Assembly (NCBI GenBank): GCA_963845425.1
Contig: CAWJSC010000001.1
Location: 62,001 to 126,000, forward strand
Direction of reading: 5' to 3'
Source of the DNA: DATDAH01 sp963845425
Lineage (GTDB): Bacteria; Actinomycetota; Acidimicrobiia; Acidimicrobiales; DATDAH01
DNA length: 64,000 bases
Positions 16,343 through 24,927 of the stretch are shown here, in pieces. The first letter of the stretch is position 1, and each line of letters begins with the position of its first letter. The notes beneath the pieces were generated by a model. The model did not search any database, was not told the DNA's origin, and saw only the letters and a program-made list of their open reading frames with translations. Made by a program: the position numbers and the translations under genes.

Positions 16343-17916
16343 TTCACCCGGGCCCGCAGGGCGTTCTTCTCCACCTTGCCGGTGGCGTTGAGCGGGAGCT
16401 CGTCGACGAGCGCGACCGCCCGGGGGACCTTGTAGTTGGCCATCTGGTCCCGGCTCCAGGCGATGACCGCCTCGGGGGTCACCTCGGTCCCCTCCCGGGT
16501 GACGATGAACGCCATGCCGACCTCGCCCAGCCGTTCGTCGGGGATGCCGATCACCGCGGCCTGCTGGATGTCGGGGTGGCGGAGGAGGGCGTTCTCGATC
16601 TCGGCCGGGTAGGCGTTGAAGCCGCCCACGATGAACATGTCCTTGACCCGCCCGACGATCCGGAGGCATCCGCGGTCATCGGTGACACCGAGGTCACCGG
16701 TCCGCAGCCACCCGTCGGGGGAGAGCGCGAGGGCGGTCGCCTCCGGATCGTCGAGATAGCCCGCCATCACCGTGGGGCCCCGGAGCACGATCTCGCCGGG
16801 CTCGCCGGCGGGGACGTCGTGGCCCTGGTCGTCGGTGATGCGGAGCTCGAAGCCGGGCCGGGGCCGGCCCACCGTCGTGGCCACCGTCTCGGGGTCATCC
16901 CCGGGTGCCGTCGCGCTGGCGGTGCCCGCTTCGGTGAGGCCGTAGCCCGTGACGATGAACGAGAAGGGGAGCTCGGCGTCCACCCGTCGGATGAGCTCGA
17001 CGGGGATGTCGGCCGCGCCGGTCACCGCGACCCGCAGCGTCGAGAGGTCGTGGTCGTCGCGGCCAGGGTGGTCGAGGATCGCCTGGTAGATCGTCGGGGC
17101 GCCCGGGAGGACGGTGACCTGCTCCTCGCCGACCCGGGCGAGGACGCGATCGACATCGAAGACCGGCTCGGGCAGCATCGTGGCCCCGGCGGCCACGCAG
17201 GCCAGGATCCCGGCCTTCAGGCCGAACATGTGGAAGTAGGGGTTGACCATCAGGTAGCGGTCGTCGGAGCCGAGCCCGGTCATGGCGGCCCAGTCCGTCG
17301 CCACACCGAGCGTGCGGCCGTGGGTCATCACCACGCCCTTGGGCACGCCCGTGGTCCCGGACGTGAAGAGGATGTCGGACGGGTCGTCGGGACCGAGGGC
17401 GGCCCGCCGCTGGTCGACCGTGGTCCTGGCCTGGTCGGTGGCCCGACCCAGAAACGCGTCCCAGCCGACGGTGCCCTCCGGCGCGTCGCCGCGGGCGACC
17501 ACGACGGTGTCGAGGTCGGGGAGGTCGGCGCCGGCGCCCTCGAGCATGGCCAGGTAGTCGGTGTCGAGGAAGTCGGTGACGGTGACCAGGACCTTGGCGT
17601 GGCTGCGGATGAGGAGATCCGCGGCCTCGGCGCCCTTGAACCGGGTGTTGACCGGCACCAGGACCGCGCCGGCCTGGAAGAGCCCCAGGACGGCGACGAT
17701 CCACTGGGCGCGATTGGGGGCCCAGATCGACACCCGGTCACCCGTTTCGACGCCACTGGCCACGAGGGCGGCGGCGAAGGTCCGGGCCTCTTCGAACAGC
17801 TCGGCGTAGGAGAGCCGGACCGCACCGTCGACGACCGCGGTGCGCTCGCCGAACCGTTCGGCGGCCGCGGCGGTCATCGACGGGATGCTGGCCCAGCTGT
17901 CGCCGGGCCCGGTCAT
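16339..17916 (-). CDS. AMP-dependent acyl-CoA synthetase/ligase
   Basis: A 525-aa ANL-superfamily ligase that adenylates a carboxylic acid and transfers it to CoA. P-loop FTSGTTGVPKG (184-194), YGLTEAG, GWLRTGDLG, the hinge region RVKDMFIVGGFN and catalytic Lys514 (ATGKVEK) are intact. The ATG at 17916 overlaps the upstream amidohydrolase stop by 4 nt (ATGA); the longer upstream frame is a shadow. Middle gene of a fully overlapping three-gene operon. Substrate probably a medium- or long-chain or cyclic acid; the sequence does not settle it. Confidence 0.93.
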   Translation of the reverse strand: MTGPGDSWASIPSMTAAAAERFGERTAVVDGAVRLSYAELFEEARTFAAALVASGVETGDRVSIWAPNRAQWIVAVLGLFQAGAVLVPVNTRFKGAEAADLLIRSHAKVLVTVTDFLDTDYLAMLEGAGADLPDLDTVVVARGDAPEGTVGWDAFLGRATDQARTTVDQRRAALGPDDPSDILFTSGTTGVPKGVVMTHGRTLGVATDWAAMTGLGSDDRYLMVNPYFHMFGLKAGILACVAAGATMLPEPVFDVDRVLARVGEEQVTVLPGAPTIYQAILDHPGRDDHDLSTLRVAVTGAADIPVELIRRVDAELPFSFIVTGYGLTEAGTASATAPGDDPETVATTVGRPRPGFELRITDDQGHDVPAGEPGEIVLRGPTVMAGYLDDPEATALALSPDGWLRTGDLGVTDDRGCLRIVGRVKDMFIVGGFNAYPAEIENALLRHPDIQQAAVIGIPDERLGEVGMAFIVTREGTEVTPEAVIAWSRDQMANYKVPRAVALVDELPLNATGKVEKNALRARVK

Positions 17917-19109
17917 CGAGCGGGTACCTCGCTGAGGTTCATCAGCTTGGTCAGGTTCCCGCCCATGATCTTGCGGACGGTCTCCTCGGGGAGGCCCTTC
18001 AGCTCGTCCACGTAGCTGACCGGGTCGGCCAGGCCCTCGGGGTGCGGGTAGTCGGAGCCGAACAGCACCTGCTCGACCCCGAGGAGGTCGCTGAGCGCAC
18101 CCAGGTCCTCTTCCCAGAAGGGGCTGATGTAGATGTTGCGCTTGAGCACCTCGACGGGGTCCTCCAGGAAGTCCTGGGGCATCTTCTTGTAGGTGTCGGC
18201 CATGCGCCTGAGGAGCGGCTCGACCCAGCTGCTGCCGTTCTCCACGACGGCGACCTTGAGCTTCGGGAACCGGGACAGGGCACCGTGGCACACCATGGAG
18301 GAGACGGCGTCCTCGACGGGCCGCCAGGCGGAGAGCATTCGGAAGGCCTCGGGTTGGAACGGGAGCATCTCGCTGTTGTTCCCGATCCACTCGTTGGCGT
18401 AGCGCTCGTAGCCGCTGTCGGAGGAGTGCATGGCGACGAGCACGTCGGCGTCCTGCACCCGCTCCCAGAAGGGATCGAACTCGGGGAGGGCGAAGGAGCG
18501 CGGCCCCCGGGGGCCGTACACCGGCGCCGGCCGGACGAGGATGGCCTTCGCGCCGCGCTCCAGGAGCCACTCGAGCTCCTCGATGCCCCGCTCGACGATG
18601 GGCAGGGTGACGACGGGGACCGTGAAGATGCGCTGCTCGTAGTCGAAGCTCCAGGTCTCGTGGAGCCACTCGTTGAGGGAGTGGATCACGGCGTGGGTGA
18701 GCTCGGGATCGTCCCGCATCCGCTCCTCGACGACGCTGGCGAGGGTGGGGAACATGAGGGCCCGGTCGACGCCCTGCTCGTCCATGAGCTCCATCCGGGC
18801 GCCCGGCTCCCGGAACGCCGCCATCGCGCGCATCGGCTCGCCGAAGATCGCCCGACGATCCTTGCCGTCGGGGTTGCCGTGGCGGAAGTAGTCCTCCATC
18901 GCCCCCGGACGGGCCACGACGTCGAAGGTCGGGTTGGGGATGTACTCGCTGATCGTGCCCTTGATGACGATCTTGGTCCGGCCCCGCACCTCCACGTAGT
19001 CCACTGCCCCCCGGTAGCGCTCGGGCAGGAACTTCGTCAGCGCGTCCTTCGTCTCGTACAGGTGGTTGTCGGCGTCGAACACCGGGACGTCGAGCGTGGG
19101 TGAGGCCAT
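17913..19109 (-). CDS. Amidohydrolase-2 family protein (PF04909 type)
   Basis: A 398-aa TIM-barrel hydrolase or decarboxylase of the ACMSD/LigW-like amidohydrolase-2 family. The N-terminal metal motif is in the FDADNHLYE form, where Asp replaces the first His of HxH, and the C-terminal metal Asp is in FGSDYPHPEG. VAMHSSDSGYE probably holds the central His. The family cleaves C-C or C-N bonds in ring-derived acids. First gene of the operon, with an AAGGAGG ribosome site 6 nt upstream and a clear -10. Three further members of the family occur in the window (23625, 38755, 40451). Confidence 0.88.
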   Translation of the reverse strand: MASPTLDVPVFDADNHLYETKDALTKFLPERYRGAVDYVEVRGRTKIVIKGTISEYIPNPTFDVVARPGAMEDYFRHGNPDGKDRRAIFGEPMRAMAAFREPGARMELMDEQGVDRALMFPTLASVVEERMRDDPELTHAVIHSLNEWLHETWSFDYEQRIFTVPVVTLPIVERGIEELEWLLERGAKAILVRPAPVYGPRGPRSFALPEFDPFWERVQDADVLVAMHSSDSGYERYANEWIGNNSEMLPFQPEAFRMLSAWRPVEDAVSSMVCHGALSRFPKLKVAVVENGSSWVEPLLRRMADTYKKMPQDFLEDPVEVLKRNIYISPFWEEDLGALSDLLGVEQVLFGSDYPHPEGLADPVSYVDELKGLPEETVRKIMGGNLTKLMNLSEVPAR

Positions 19110-19115
19110 GGGGCT

Positions 19116-19139
19116 CCTCCTTGTGAGAACGCTATTATC
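19116..19139 (-). promoter_or_regulatory. Promoter -10 and Shine-Dalgarno of the amidohydrolase-ligase-CaiB operon
   Basis: On the minus strand GATAAT (19134-19139) is followed by AAGGAGG (19116-19122), 6 nt before the ATG. This is one of the few strong ribosome sites in a window where many genes look leaderless. Confidence 0.6.
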
Positions 19140-19175
19140 GTACAGCGAGAGCCATCGTGCAACCGCCGATCGGCG

Positions 19176-20006
19176 CTACTCCAGGTGGAGCTGGGTCATG
19201 AACTCCACGACACCGGTGGCGGGCTCGAAGGCACCGGTGGCTCCGGCGCTGCCGTAGCCCGCGTCGGTGACCACGGTGATGCCGTTCACCCCCACCGCGG
19301 CGTCGCTGCACAGGAACACCAAGGGGTAGGCCTGCTCCAGGGGGGTCGAGGGCTCGAGGTCGAGCTCGGCCCGGAAATCGGCCGCGAAGCCGAGCCACAT
19401 GTCGGCGTTGGCCCGGGCCAGGGGGGTGTCGGTCGGCCCGGGCATGATCGCGTTGATCCGGATGCCCTCCTTCCGGAGGGCGAACGACTCCTGGGCGACG
19501 TAGGCGTTGATCGCCATCTTCGACCACATGTAGTCGGCCTTGCCGTGCTCCTGGGCCCACGCCGAGGCCGTCTCGAGGTCCATGTCGAGGTAGGACTGGA
19601 GCAGCGGCAGGTTGACCTGCCAGCCGACCCCGGCGAACGAGGAGATCATGCCGATGGCCGAGCCGCGGGGCAGCTGGCCGCCGGCCCGCAGCCGGTCGAT
19701 GAGGTGGCGGTGGCCGAGGAAGTTGATGATCTCGATGCCCGGGGTGCCGTCGGCCACGCCGGCACAGGAGAACAGGGCGTGCACGGGCCCGCCGCACTCG
19801 GCCACCGCCGCGTCGATCGACGCGGGGTCGGCCAGGTCCAGCTCGATCGAGGTGACGCGGTCGAGGGTGACGGCGGCCCGGTCCATGACGACGACCTCGG
19901 CCCCGGCGTCCAGGGCCAGTTCCGCCGCGGCCGCCCCCATGCCGGTGGCACCACCGACGACCAGGACGCGCTTGTCGTCGTAGCGGAAGGCATCGAACAG
20001 GCTCAT
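19176..20006 (-). CDS. SDR-family oxidoreductase (hydroxysteroid dehydrogenase-like)
   Basis: A 276-aa SDR with VVGGATGMG, FSCAGVAD, catalytic Ser in ISSFAG and YMWSK with the Tyr-Lys pair. The pattern 'GGATGMG ... DLADPASI ... LFSCAG ... YMWSKMAINAY' resembles the 3-alpha-hydroxysteroid/coniferyl-alcohol dehydrogenase branch, which retains SDR chemistry but departs from FabG-type motifs. ATG 20006 follows GAGGGAG. It lies 74 bp downstream of the tandem TetR on the same strand and has its own promoter-like region containing ACTAACAG (see 20053-20061). Confidence 0.88.
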   Translation of the reverse strand: MSLFDAFRYDDKRVLVVGGATGMGAAAAELALDAGAEVVVMDRAAVTLDRVTSIELDLADPASIDAAVAECGGPVHALFSCAGVADGTPGIEIINFLGHRHLIDRLRAGGQLPRGSAIGMISSFAGVGWQVNLPLLQSYLDMDLETASAWAQEHGKADYMWSKMAINAYVAQESFALRKEGIRINAIMPGPTDTPLARANADMWLGFAADFRAELDLEPSTPLEQAYPLVFLCSDAAVGVNGITVVTDAGYGSAGATGAFEPATGVVEFMTQLHLE

Positions 20007-20052
20007 GGCAACGCTCCCTCGAGAGGACGGGTCCGGCGTCGGAGATGACGGG

Positions 20053-20061
20053 ACTGTTAGT
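20053..20061. promoter_or_regulatory. GTTAGT-type motif, SDR promoter
   Basis: GACTGTTAGTC here forms a short inverted repeat (GACT/AGTC). The core GTTAGT recurs at only two other places in the window, both promoters flanking the tandem TetR gene (about 22367 and 23592). Confidence 0.35.
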
Positions 20062-20079
20062 CGGGTCAGAGTAGTCAGG

Positions 20080-21414
20080 TCAGCGGCCGAGGAAGCCACG
20101 CTCGATGATGTAGGCCGCGGCGTCGACCGTGGTGGACGACCGTCGTCGGGCGCCGAAGGCCCCGAGCAGCGCCACCATGAGCACCGCGTCGCGATCGATG
20201 TCACCGAAGTCGCGGGGCCTGAGGAAGCGGACCATCTGGCGCCGGCCCCAGTCGTAGGCGGCGGCCGAGTCGGCTCGGCGCTCGTCGTCCTGGGAGACGT
20301 CGACCCAGACCCGGATCATCGCGGTCTCGTTGGTGTGGGCGTCGTTGTACCGCCGCAGCCACTGGCGGAGGGCCTCGCCGTCGCCCGCCGAGCCGTCGGC
20401 CACGGGAGCGTCGGGGATCTGGGTGAACGCGGTCGACACCCGCCGGATGGCGTCCACAGCGAGGACCTGGGCGAGTTGGTCCTTGTTCTCGAAGTAGCGG
20501 TAGAAGGCACCGTGGGACACCCCGGCGGCGGTGACCACGTCGTCGACCCGCGTGCGGTGGTACCCGCGGCGCACGAGGACGTCGGCCCCCGCCTGCAGCA
20601 GGGCCTCGAGGGTGCGTCGGCCGGCGGCGGTGAGGTCGGCGGGCGCCTCCTCGCGCTGGAGCACCTCGCGCATGGCCGGGCCGAACTCGAGGACCGGCGG
20701 CCGGGGACGGGCGGGCGGGCGCACGTTGACGTCGGCCTGGAGCCCGAACAGCGTCCGGTGCATGACGTCGGCAAGGGCGTCGGACACGCGCTCGGTCGGG
20801 TAGGCGGCGGGGGCCACGGAGCGGAGGATCCCGGCGACGTCGTGGGTCCGGGTCAGGCACTCCAGCAAGAGGTGGATGAGTGGATCGAGCCGACGGGGGG
20901 GAAGGGTCGTGGTGGCCAGACGGGACCGGATGAGGGCGACGATCCGCTCGCCGGTGCGGACCGACCCGCCGGCGACCTCCTCGTCGCTCTCCGCCGCCGC
21001 CTCGAAGGCCTGGTAGACGGGTTGGTAGCGCTCGTAGATCTCGCTGCGTCGGGTCACGAAGCTGCGGATCGCCGTCCATCCGTCGAGGTCCGGCGTGATC
21101 GGCCCGAGGGCCTCGGTGGAGGCGCTCACCTGCCGGGCCACCTGGGCGGCCAGGTGCCGGAACACGTCCTCCTTGCTGGAGAAGTACTGGTAGTACGAGA
21201 CCCGTGAGCAGCCGGCGATCGTGGTGATCCGGTCGATGCTGCAGCGGTGGTAGCCGACCTCGCCGAAGACCTGGAGGGCCGCGTCGAGGATCCGTTGCTG
21301 GGTCCTCTGGCCCCTCGCCCCGACGTTGGGGTTGTCCGAGAAGGGGGCGCGGCGCACCACCTCCGCCGGTCGTTCGGCGGAGGCCTGGTCGGCGGGCTCG
21401 GCCTCCGCGCTCAT
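20080..21414 (-). CDS. Tandem (double) TetR-family regulator
   Basis: 444 aa, twice the usual TetR length, with two complete DNA-binding domains. HTH 1 is at about 36-82 (RILDAALQVFGEVGYHRCSI ... VSYYQYFSSKED). HTH 2 is at about 265-311 (VLVRRGYHRTRVDDVV ... HGAFYRYFENKDQL). Each is followed by a helical ligand domain. A single polypeptide therefore forms a pseudo-dimer, or a dimer with four HTHs. It is located between genes for a CoA pathway (ECH, P450 and amidohydrolase on one side, SDR on the other). No frameshift is seen; it is one continuous frame from ATG to stop. Confidence 0.92.
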   Translation of the reverse strand: MSAEAEPADQASAERPAEVVRRAPFSDNPNVGARGQRTQQRILDAALQVFGEVGYHRCSIDRITTIAGCSRVSYYQYFSSKEDVFRHLAAQVARQVSASTEALGPITPDLDGWTAIRSFVTRRSEIYERYQPVYQAFEAAAESDEEVAGGSVRTGERIVALIRSRLATTTLPPRRLDPLIHLLLECLTRTHDVAGILRSVAPAAYPTERVSDALADVMHRTLFGLQADVNVRPPARPRPPVLEFGPAMREVLQREEAPADLTAAGRRTLEALLQAGADVLVRRGYHRTRVDDVVTAAGVSHGAFYRYFENKDQLAQVLAVDAIRRVSTAFTQIPDAPVADGSAGDGEALRQWLRRYNDAHTNETAMIRVWVDVSQDDERRADSAAAYDWGRRQMVRFLRPRDFGDIDRDAVLMVALLGAFGARRRSSTTVDAAAYIIERGFLGR

Positions 21415-21436
21415 CGGCGGATCGCCGTCGGGGCCC

Positions 21437-22351
21437 TCAGCCCTCCGAGCGGACCTGGTCCTTGACGGCCGGGACGATGGGTGAGGCGTCCTTCCAGTTG
21501 GGGATGCCGTCCTCCTCCTGGGCCACCGGGTACCCGCCCTCGTGGACCCAGGCCCAGTGCGAGTGGTTGAGCTCGTGGAGCGTGAAGCAGGCGTTCAGCG
21601 CGTTGTAGAAGCCCATGTTGTCCTGGGTCTGGTTGACCGCCTCCTTGATGAGGAGGGACGACATGGTCGGCTGCGCGGCGATGCGGCGGGCGAAGTCGAG
21701 CGTGCGGTCGGCCAGCTCGTCGGCCGGGAACACCTTGCTCACCATGCCGAGGGCGTGGGCCTCGTCGGCGTCGATCGAGTCGCCGGTGAGCAGCAGCTCC
21801 TTGGCCTTGCGGGGGCCGAACTCCCACGGGTGGCCGAAGTACTCGACGCCGCACATGCCGAGGCGGGAGCCGACCACGTCGGCAAAGGTCGTGTCGTCGG
21901 CGGCGACGATCAGGTCACAGGCCCAGAGCAGCATGAGCGCCGCGGCGTAGACGTCACCGTGGGCCTGGCCGATGGTGATCTTGCGCAGGTTGCGCCAACG
22001 GCGGGTGTTCTCGAAGAAGTAGTGCCACTCCTGCAGCATGAGGCTCTCGGCGCCCTTGCGGGTCCCGCCGTTGATGCCGCGGGTGGGGTGCTGGTTGGGG
22101 CCGGGGGTGTACTCCTCGACGGACACCTTGGAGCCGAGGTCGTGGCCGGAGGAGAACATCTTCCCGGTGCCGCCCAGGATGACGACCCGGACCTCGTCGT
22201 CGGCCTCGGCCCGGAGGAAGGCCTCGTTCAGCTCGACCAGCATCCCGCGGTTCTGGGCGTTCCGGGCGTCCGGGCGGTTGAGCAGGATCCGCACGATGCG
22301 CCCGTCGTCCAGGGGCTCGTAGAGGATGAAGGTGTAGTCGTCGTCGGCCAT
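21437..22351 (-). CDS. Enoyl-CoA hydratase/isomerase family protein
   Basis: A 304-aa crotonase-fold protein. Substrate loop RPDARNAQ near the N-terminus, oxyanion segments FSSGHDLG and GDVYAAALMLLWACDL, and LGM/HPWEFGPRKAKELLLTG. Relative to standard enoyl-CoA hydratase, the GGG of the second oxyanion segment is AAA, and the catalytic-Glu context is altered (FADVVGSRLGM), so a hydratase reaction is not certain; isomerase or hydrolase is possible. The ATG at 22351 (MADDDYTF) was chosen over one 54 nt upstream that would overlap the divergent P450. It ends 22 bp before the tandem TetR. Confidence 0.88.
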   Translation of the reverse strand: MADDDYTFILYEPLDDGRIVRILLNRPDARNAQNRGMLVELNEAFLRAEADDEVRVVILGGTGKMFSSGHDLGSKVSVEEYTPGPNQHPTRGINGGTRKGAESLMLQEWHYFFENTRRWRNLRKITIGQAHGDVYAAALMLLWACDLIVAADDTTFADVVGSRLGMCGVEYFGHPWEFGPRKAKELLLTGDSIDADEAHALGMVSKVFPADELADRTLDFARRIAAQPTMSSLLIKEAVNQTQDNMGFYNALNACFTLHELNHSHWAWVHEGGYPVAQEEDGIPNWKDASPIVPAVKDQVRSEG

Positions 22352-22362
22352 GGGGGTGACTC

Positions 22363-22373
22363 TAGTGTTAGTT
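22363..22373. promoter_or_regulatory. Divergent promoter with GTTAGT-type motif
   Basis: In the short gap between the enoyl-CoA hydratase and P450 starts, TAGTGTTAGTT contains a TTAGTT -10 candidate 6 nt before the P450 GTG. It also carries the GTTAGT core shared with the SDR (20.05 kb) and amidohydrolase (23.59 kb) promoters. CTA and TAG flank ACAC on the minus strand, forming a small palindrome. Confidence 0.35.
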
Positions 22374-22379
22374 TCGCGG

Positions 22380-23579
22380 GTGGTGGAGATCCAGACGAGT
22401 GACATCTACTACGACCCGTACGACTTCGAGATCGACGTCGACCCCTATCCGCTGTGGCGTCGCATGCGGGAGGAGGCGCCGCTCTACCGCAACGAGAAGT
22501 ACGACTTCTGGGCGTTGAGCCGCTTCGAGGACGTCGAGCCCTGCCTGATCGACTGGGACACCTACCGGTCGGGCAAGGGCTCGATCCTCGAGCTCATCAG
22601 AGCCGACTTCGAGATCCCCCGGGGCGCGATCCTCTTCGAGGACCCGCCCCGCCACGATGTCCACCGGGGCGTGATGTCGCGGGTCTTCACCCCGAAGAAG
22701 ATGAACGCCATCGAGCCGAAGGTGCGGGAGTTCTGTGCTCGCACGCTCGACCCCCTGGTGGGCAGCGGGCGTTTCGACTTCATCACCGACCTCGGCGCCC
22801 AGATGCCCATGCGGACGATCGGCTACCTCCTCGGCATCCCCGAGCAGGACCAGGAGGCCATCCGCGACCGCCTCGACGAGGGGCTCGCCCTCGAGGAGGG
22901 CCAGGAGGGGTCCTTCGACGCCGAGGGCTTCGACGGCGCGGAGATGTTCGGCGAGTACATCGACTGGCGGGCCGAGCACCCCTCCGACGACCTCATGACC
23001 GAGATGCTCAACGCCGAGTTCGAGGACGAGGACGGCGTCAGCCGCCGGTTCACCCGCGAGGAGCTGACCACGTTCATCAATCTGCTGGCCGGGGCCGGCA
23101 ACGAGACGACGACCCGACTGATCGGCTGGACGGGCAAGCTGCTGGCCGAACACCCCGACCAGCGCCGGGAGATCGTCGAGGACCGGTCGCTGCTCGCGCC
23201 GGCCATCGAGGAGGTCCTGCGCTATGAGGCCCCCTCGCCGGCCCAGGCCCGGTGGGTCGCGCACGACGTGGAGCACCACGGACAGGAGATCCCCGAGGGG
23301 AGCGTGATGATGCTCCTCAACGGCTCGGCCAACCGGGACGACCGCCAGTTCCCCGACGGCGACACCTTCGACATCCACCGCGAGATCGGCCACCACCTGA
23401 GCTTCGGCTACGGCATCCACTTCTGCCTGGGGGCGGCGCTGGCCCGCCTCGAGGGCCGGGTCGCCCTCGACGAGGTGCTCAACCGGTTCCCCGAGTGGGA
23501 GGTCGACTGGGGTCAGGCCGAACAGGCCCGGACCTCCACCGTCCGGGGCTGGGCGAAGCTTCCGGTCCTGGTACCGTGA
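22380..23579 (+). CDS. Cytochrome P450 (paralogue of the 12.9-kb gene)
   Basis: A 399-aa P450: AGAGNETTTR in the I-helix, EEVLRYEAPS with ExxR, and FGYGIHFCLGAALAR for the heme cysteine. The N-terminus (DIYYDPYDFEIDVDPYP) and many stretches match the P450 at 12876-14075. The GTG start gives the same length as that paralogue; an in-frame ATG 30 nt upstream overlaps the divergent hydratase start. Position beside CoA enzymes and an amidohydrolase suggests hydroxylation early in the same degradative route. Confidence 0.92.
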   Translation: MVEIQTSDIYYDPYDFEIDVDPYPLWRRMREEAPLYRNEKYDFWALSRFEDVEPCLIDWDTYRSGKGSILELIRADFEIPRGAILFEDPPRHDVHRGVMSRVFTPKKMNAIEPKVREFCARTLDPLVGSGRFDFITDLGAQMPMRTIGYLLGIPEQDQEAIRDRLDEGLALEEGQEGSFDAEGFDGAEMFGEYIDWRAEHPSDDLMTEMLNAEFEDEDGVSRRFTREELTTFINLLAGAGNETTTRLIGWTGKLLAEHPDQRREIVEDRSLLAPAIEEVLRYEAPSPAQARWVAHDVEHHGQEIPEGSVMMLLNGSANRDDRQFPDGDTFDIHREIGHHLSFGYGIHFCLGAALARLEGRVALDEVLNRFPEWEVDWGQAEQARTSTVRGWAKLPVLVP

Positions 23580-23591
23580 GGTGACGCCAAC

Positions 23592-23598
23592 GTTAGTT
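23592..23598 (+). promoter_or_regulatory. GTTAGT motif / -10 of the amidohydrolase gene
   Basis: CCAACGTTAGTTTT lies 27-40 nt before the ATG at 23625. TTAGTT could be the -10 box, and CCAACGTTAG is one mismatch from a perfect palindrome. Confidence 0.35.
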
Positions 23599-23624
23599 TT
23601 CGATCGATCCCGGGGGGTCTGGTG

Positions 23625-24902
23625 ATGGACATCAACGACATGGTGCTGGTCAGCGTCGATGACCACGTGGTGGAGCCACCCCACGTCTTCGACGGGCGAC
23701 TTCCGGCCAGGTACGCCGACCTCGCGCCGAAGTTCGTCACCCGGGACGACGGCACCAACGCCTGGATCTATGAGGGCCAGGAGATCGCCAACGTCGCCCT
23801 GAACGCCGTCGCCGGCCGCCCGCCGGAGGAGTACGGCATGGAGCCGACGTCGTTCGCCGAGCTGCGGGCGGGCTGCTTCGACATCGACGAGCGGGTGAAG
23901 GACATGGACGCCAACGGTGTCCTCGGCTCGCTCTGCTTCCCGTCCTTCCCTCACTTCTGCGGCCAGCTCTTCGCCCGGACGGAGGACAAGGACGTGGCCC
24001 TGGCCATGGTCCAGGCCTACAACGACTGGCACATCGAGGACTGGTGCGGCACCCACCCCGGCCGCTTCATCCCCTGCGCGCTCCCCGCCATCTGGGACCC
24101 CGAGGTCCTGGCCGCCGAGGTGCGCCGGACCGCGGCGAAGGGCGTCCACGCCGTCACCTTCTCCGAGAACCCGTCGAAGTTGGGTTGGCCGAGCTTCCAC
24201 TCCGACCACTGGGACCCGTTCTGGACGGCCTGTAGCGACGAGGAGGTCGTGGTCTGCCTCCACATCGGCTCGTCGTCCCAGCTGGTGATCACCGCCCCGG
24301 ACGCCCCGATCGACTGCCTGATCACGCTGACGCCGCTGAACATCGTCCAGGCCGCGGCAGACCTGGTCTGGTCGCCGGTGCTGCGGAAGTTCCCGGATCT
24401 CAAGATCGCCCTCTCCGAGGGGGGGATCGGCTGGATCCCGTACTTCCTCGAGCGCATTGACTACAACTACCGCCGCCATCACGCCTGGACCGGTCAGGAC
24501 TTCGGGGACAAGCTCCCCAGCGAGGTCTTCAACGAGCGGATCCTGACCTGCTTCATCGACGACAGGTTCGGCATGGCCAGCCAGGACTTCCTGAACATGG
24601 ACCACGTGATGTGGGAGTGCGACTACCCGCACTCGGACTCGACCTGGCCCTTCGCCCCCGAGGAGGTGGCTGAGCACTTCGTCGGCGTGAGCGACGACGT
24701 CGTGGACAAGGTCACCCACCTGAACGCGATGGAGCACTTCAACTACGACCCCTTCTCGGCGCTCGGCGGCAAGGACAACTGCACCGTGGGCGCCCTCCGG
24801 GCCAACGCCGTGGGCCACGACGTCGCCATCCGTTCGGTCCGCCCGGACATGGTCGGGGCCCACGCCGCACTGGCCACCGACCTCTTCGTCCCGGAGACCT
24901 GA
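23625..24902 (+). CDS. Amidohydrolase-2 family protein (PF04909 type)
   Basis: A 425-aa TIM-barrel metal hydrolase: SVDDHVVEPPHVF at the N-terminus (metal site in DxH form), HIGSSS in the middle and WECDYPHSDSTWPF with the C-terminal Asp and His. This branch usually acts as a decarboxylase or hydrolase in ring cleavage. The C-terminal 35 residues after FSALGGKDNCTVGALRANA extend beyond the family core. Downstream by 25 bp is an SDR, then an acyl-CoA dehydrogenase, probably one transcription unit. Confidence 0.88.
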   Translation: MDINDMVLVSVDDHVVEPPHVFDGRLPARYADLAPKFVTRDDGTNAWIYEGQEIANVALNAVAGRPPEEYGMEPTSFAELRAGCFDIDERVKDMDANGVLGSLCFPSFPHFCGQLFARTEDKDVALAMVQAYNDWHIEDWCGTHPGRFIPCALPAIWDPEVLAAEVRRTAAKGVHAVTFSENPSKLGWPSFHSDHWDPFWTACSDEEVVVCLHIGSSSQLVITAPDAPIDCLITLTPLNIVQAAADLVWSPVLRKFPDLKIALSEGGIGWIPYFLERIDYNYRRHHAWTGQDFGDKLPSEVFNERILTCFIDDRFGMASQDFLNMDHVMWECDYPHSDSTWPFAPEEVAEHFVGVSDDVVDKVTHLNAMEHFNYDPFSALGGKDNCTVGALRANAVGHDVAIRSVRPDMVGAHAALATDLFVPET

Positions 24903-24927
24903 TCCCGACGACCGGCGGGGCCCGGCC

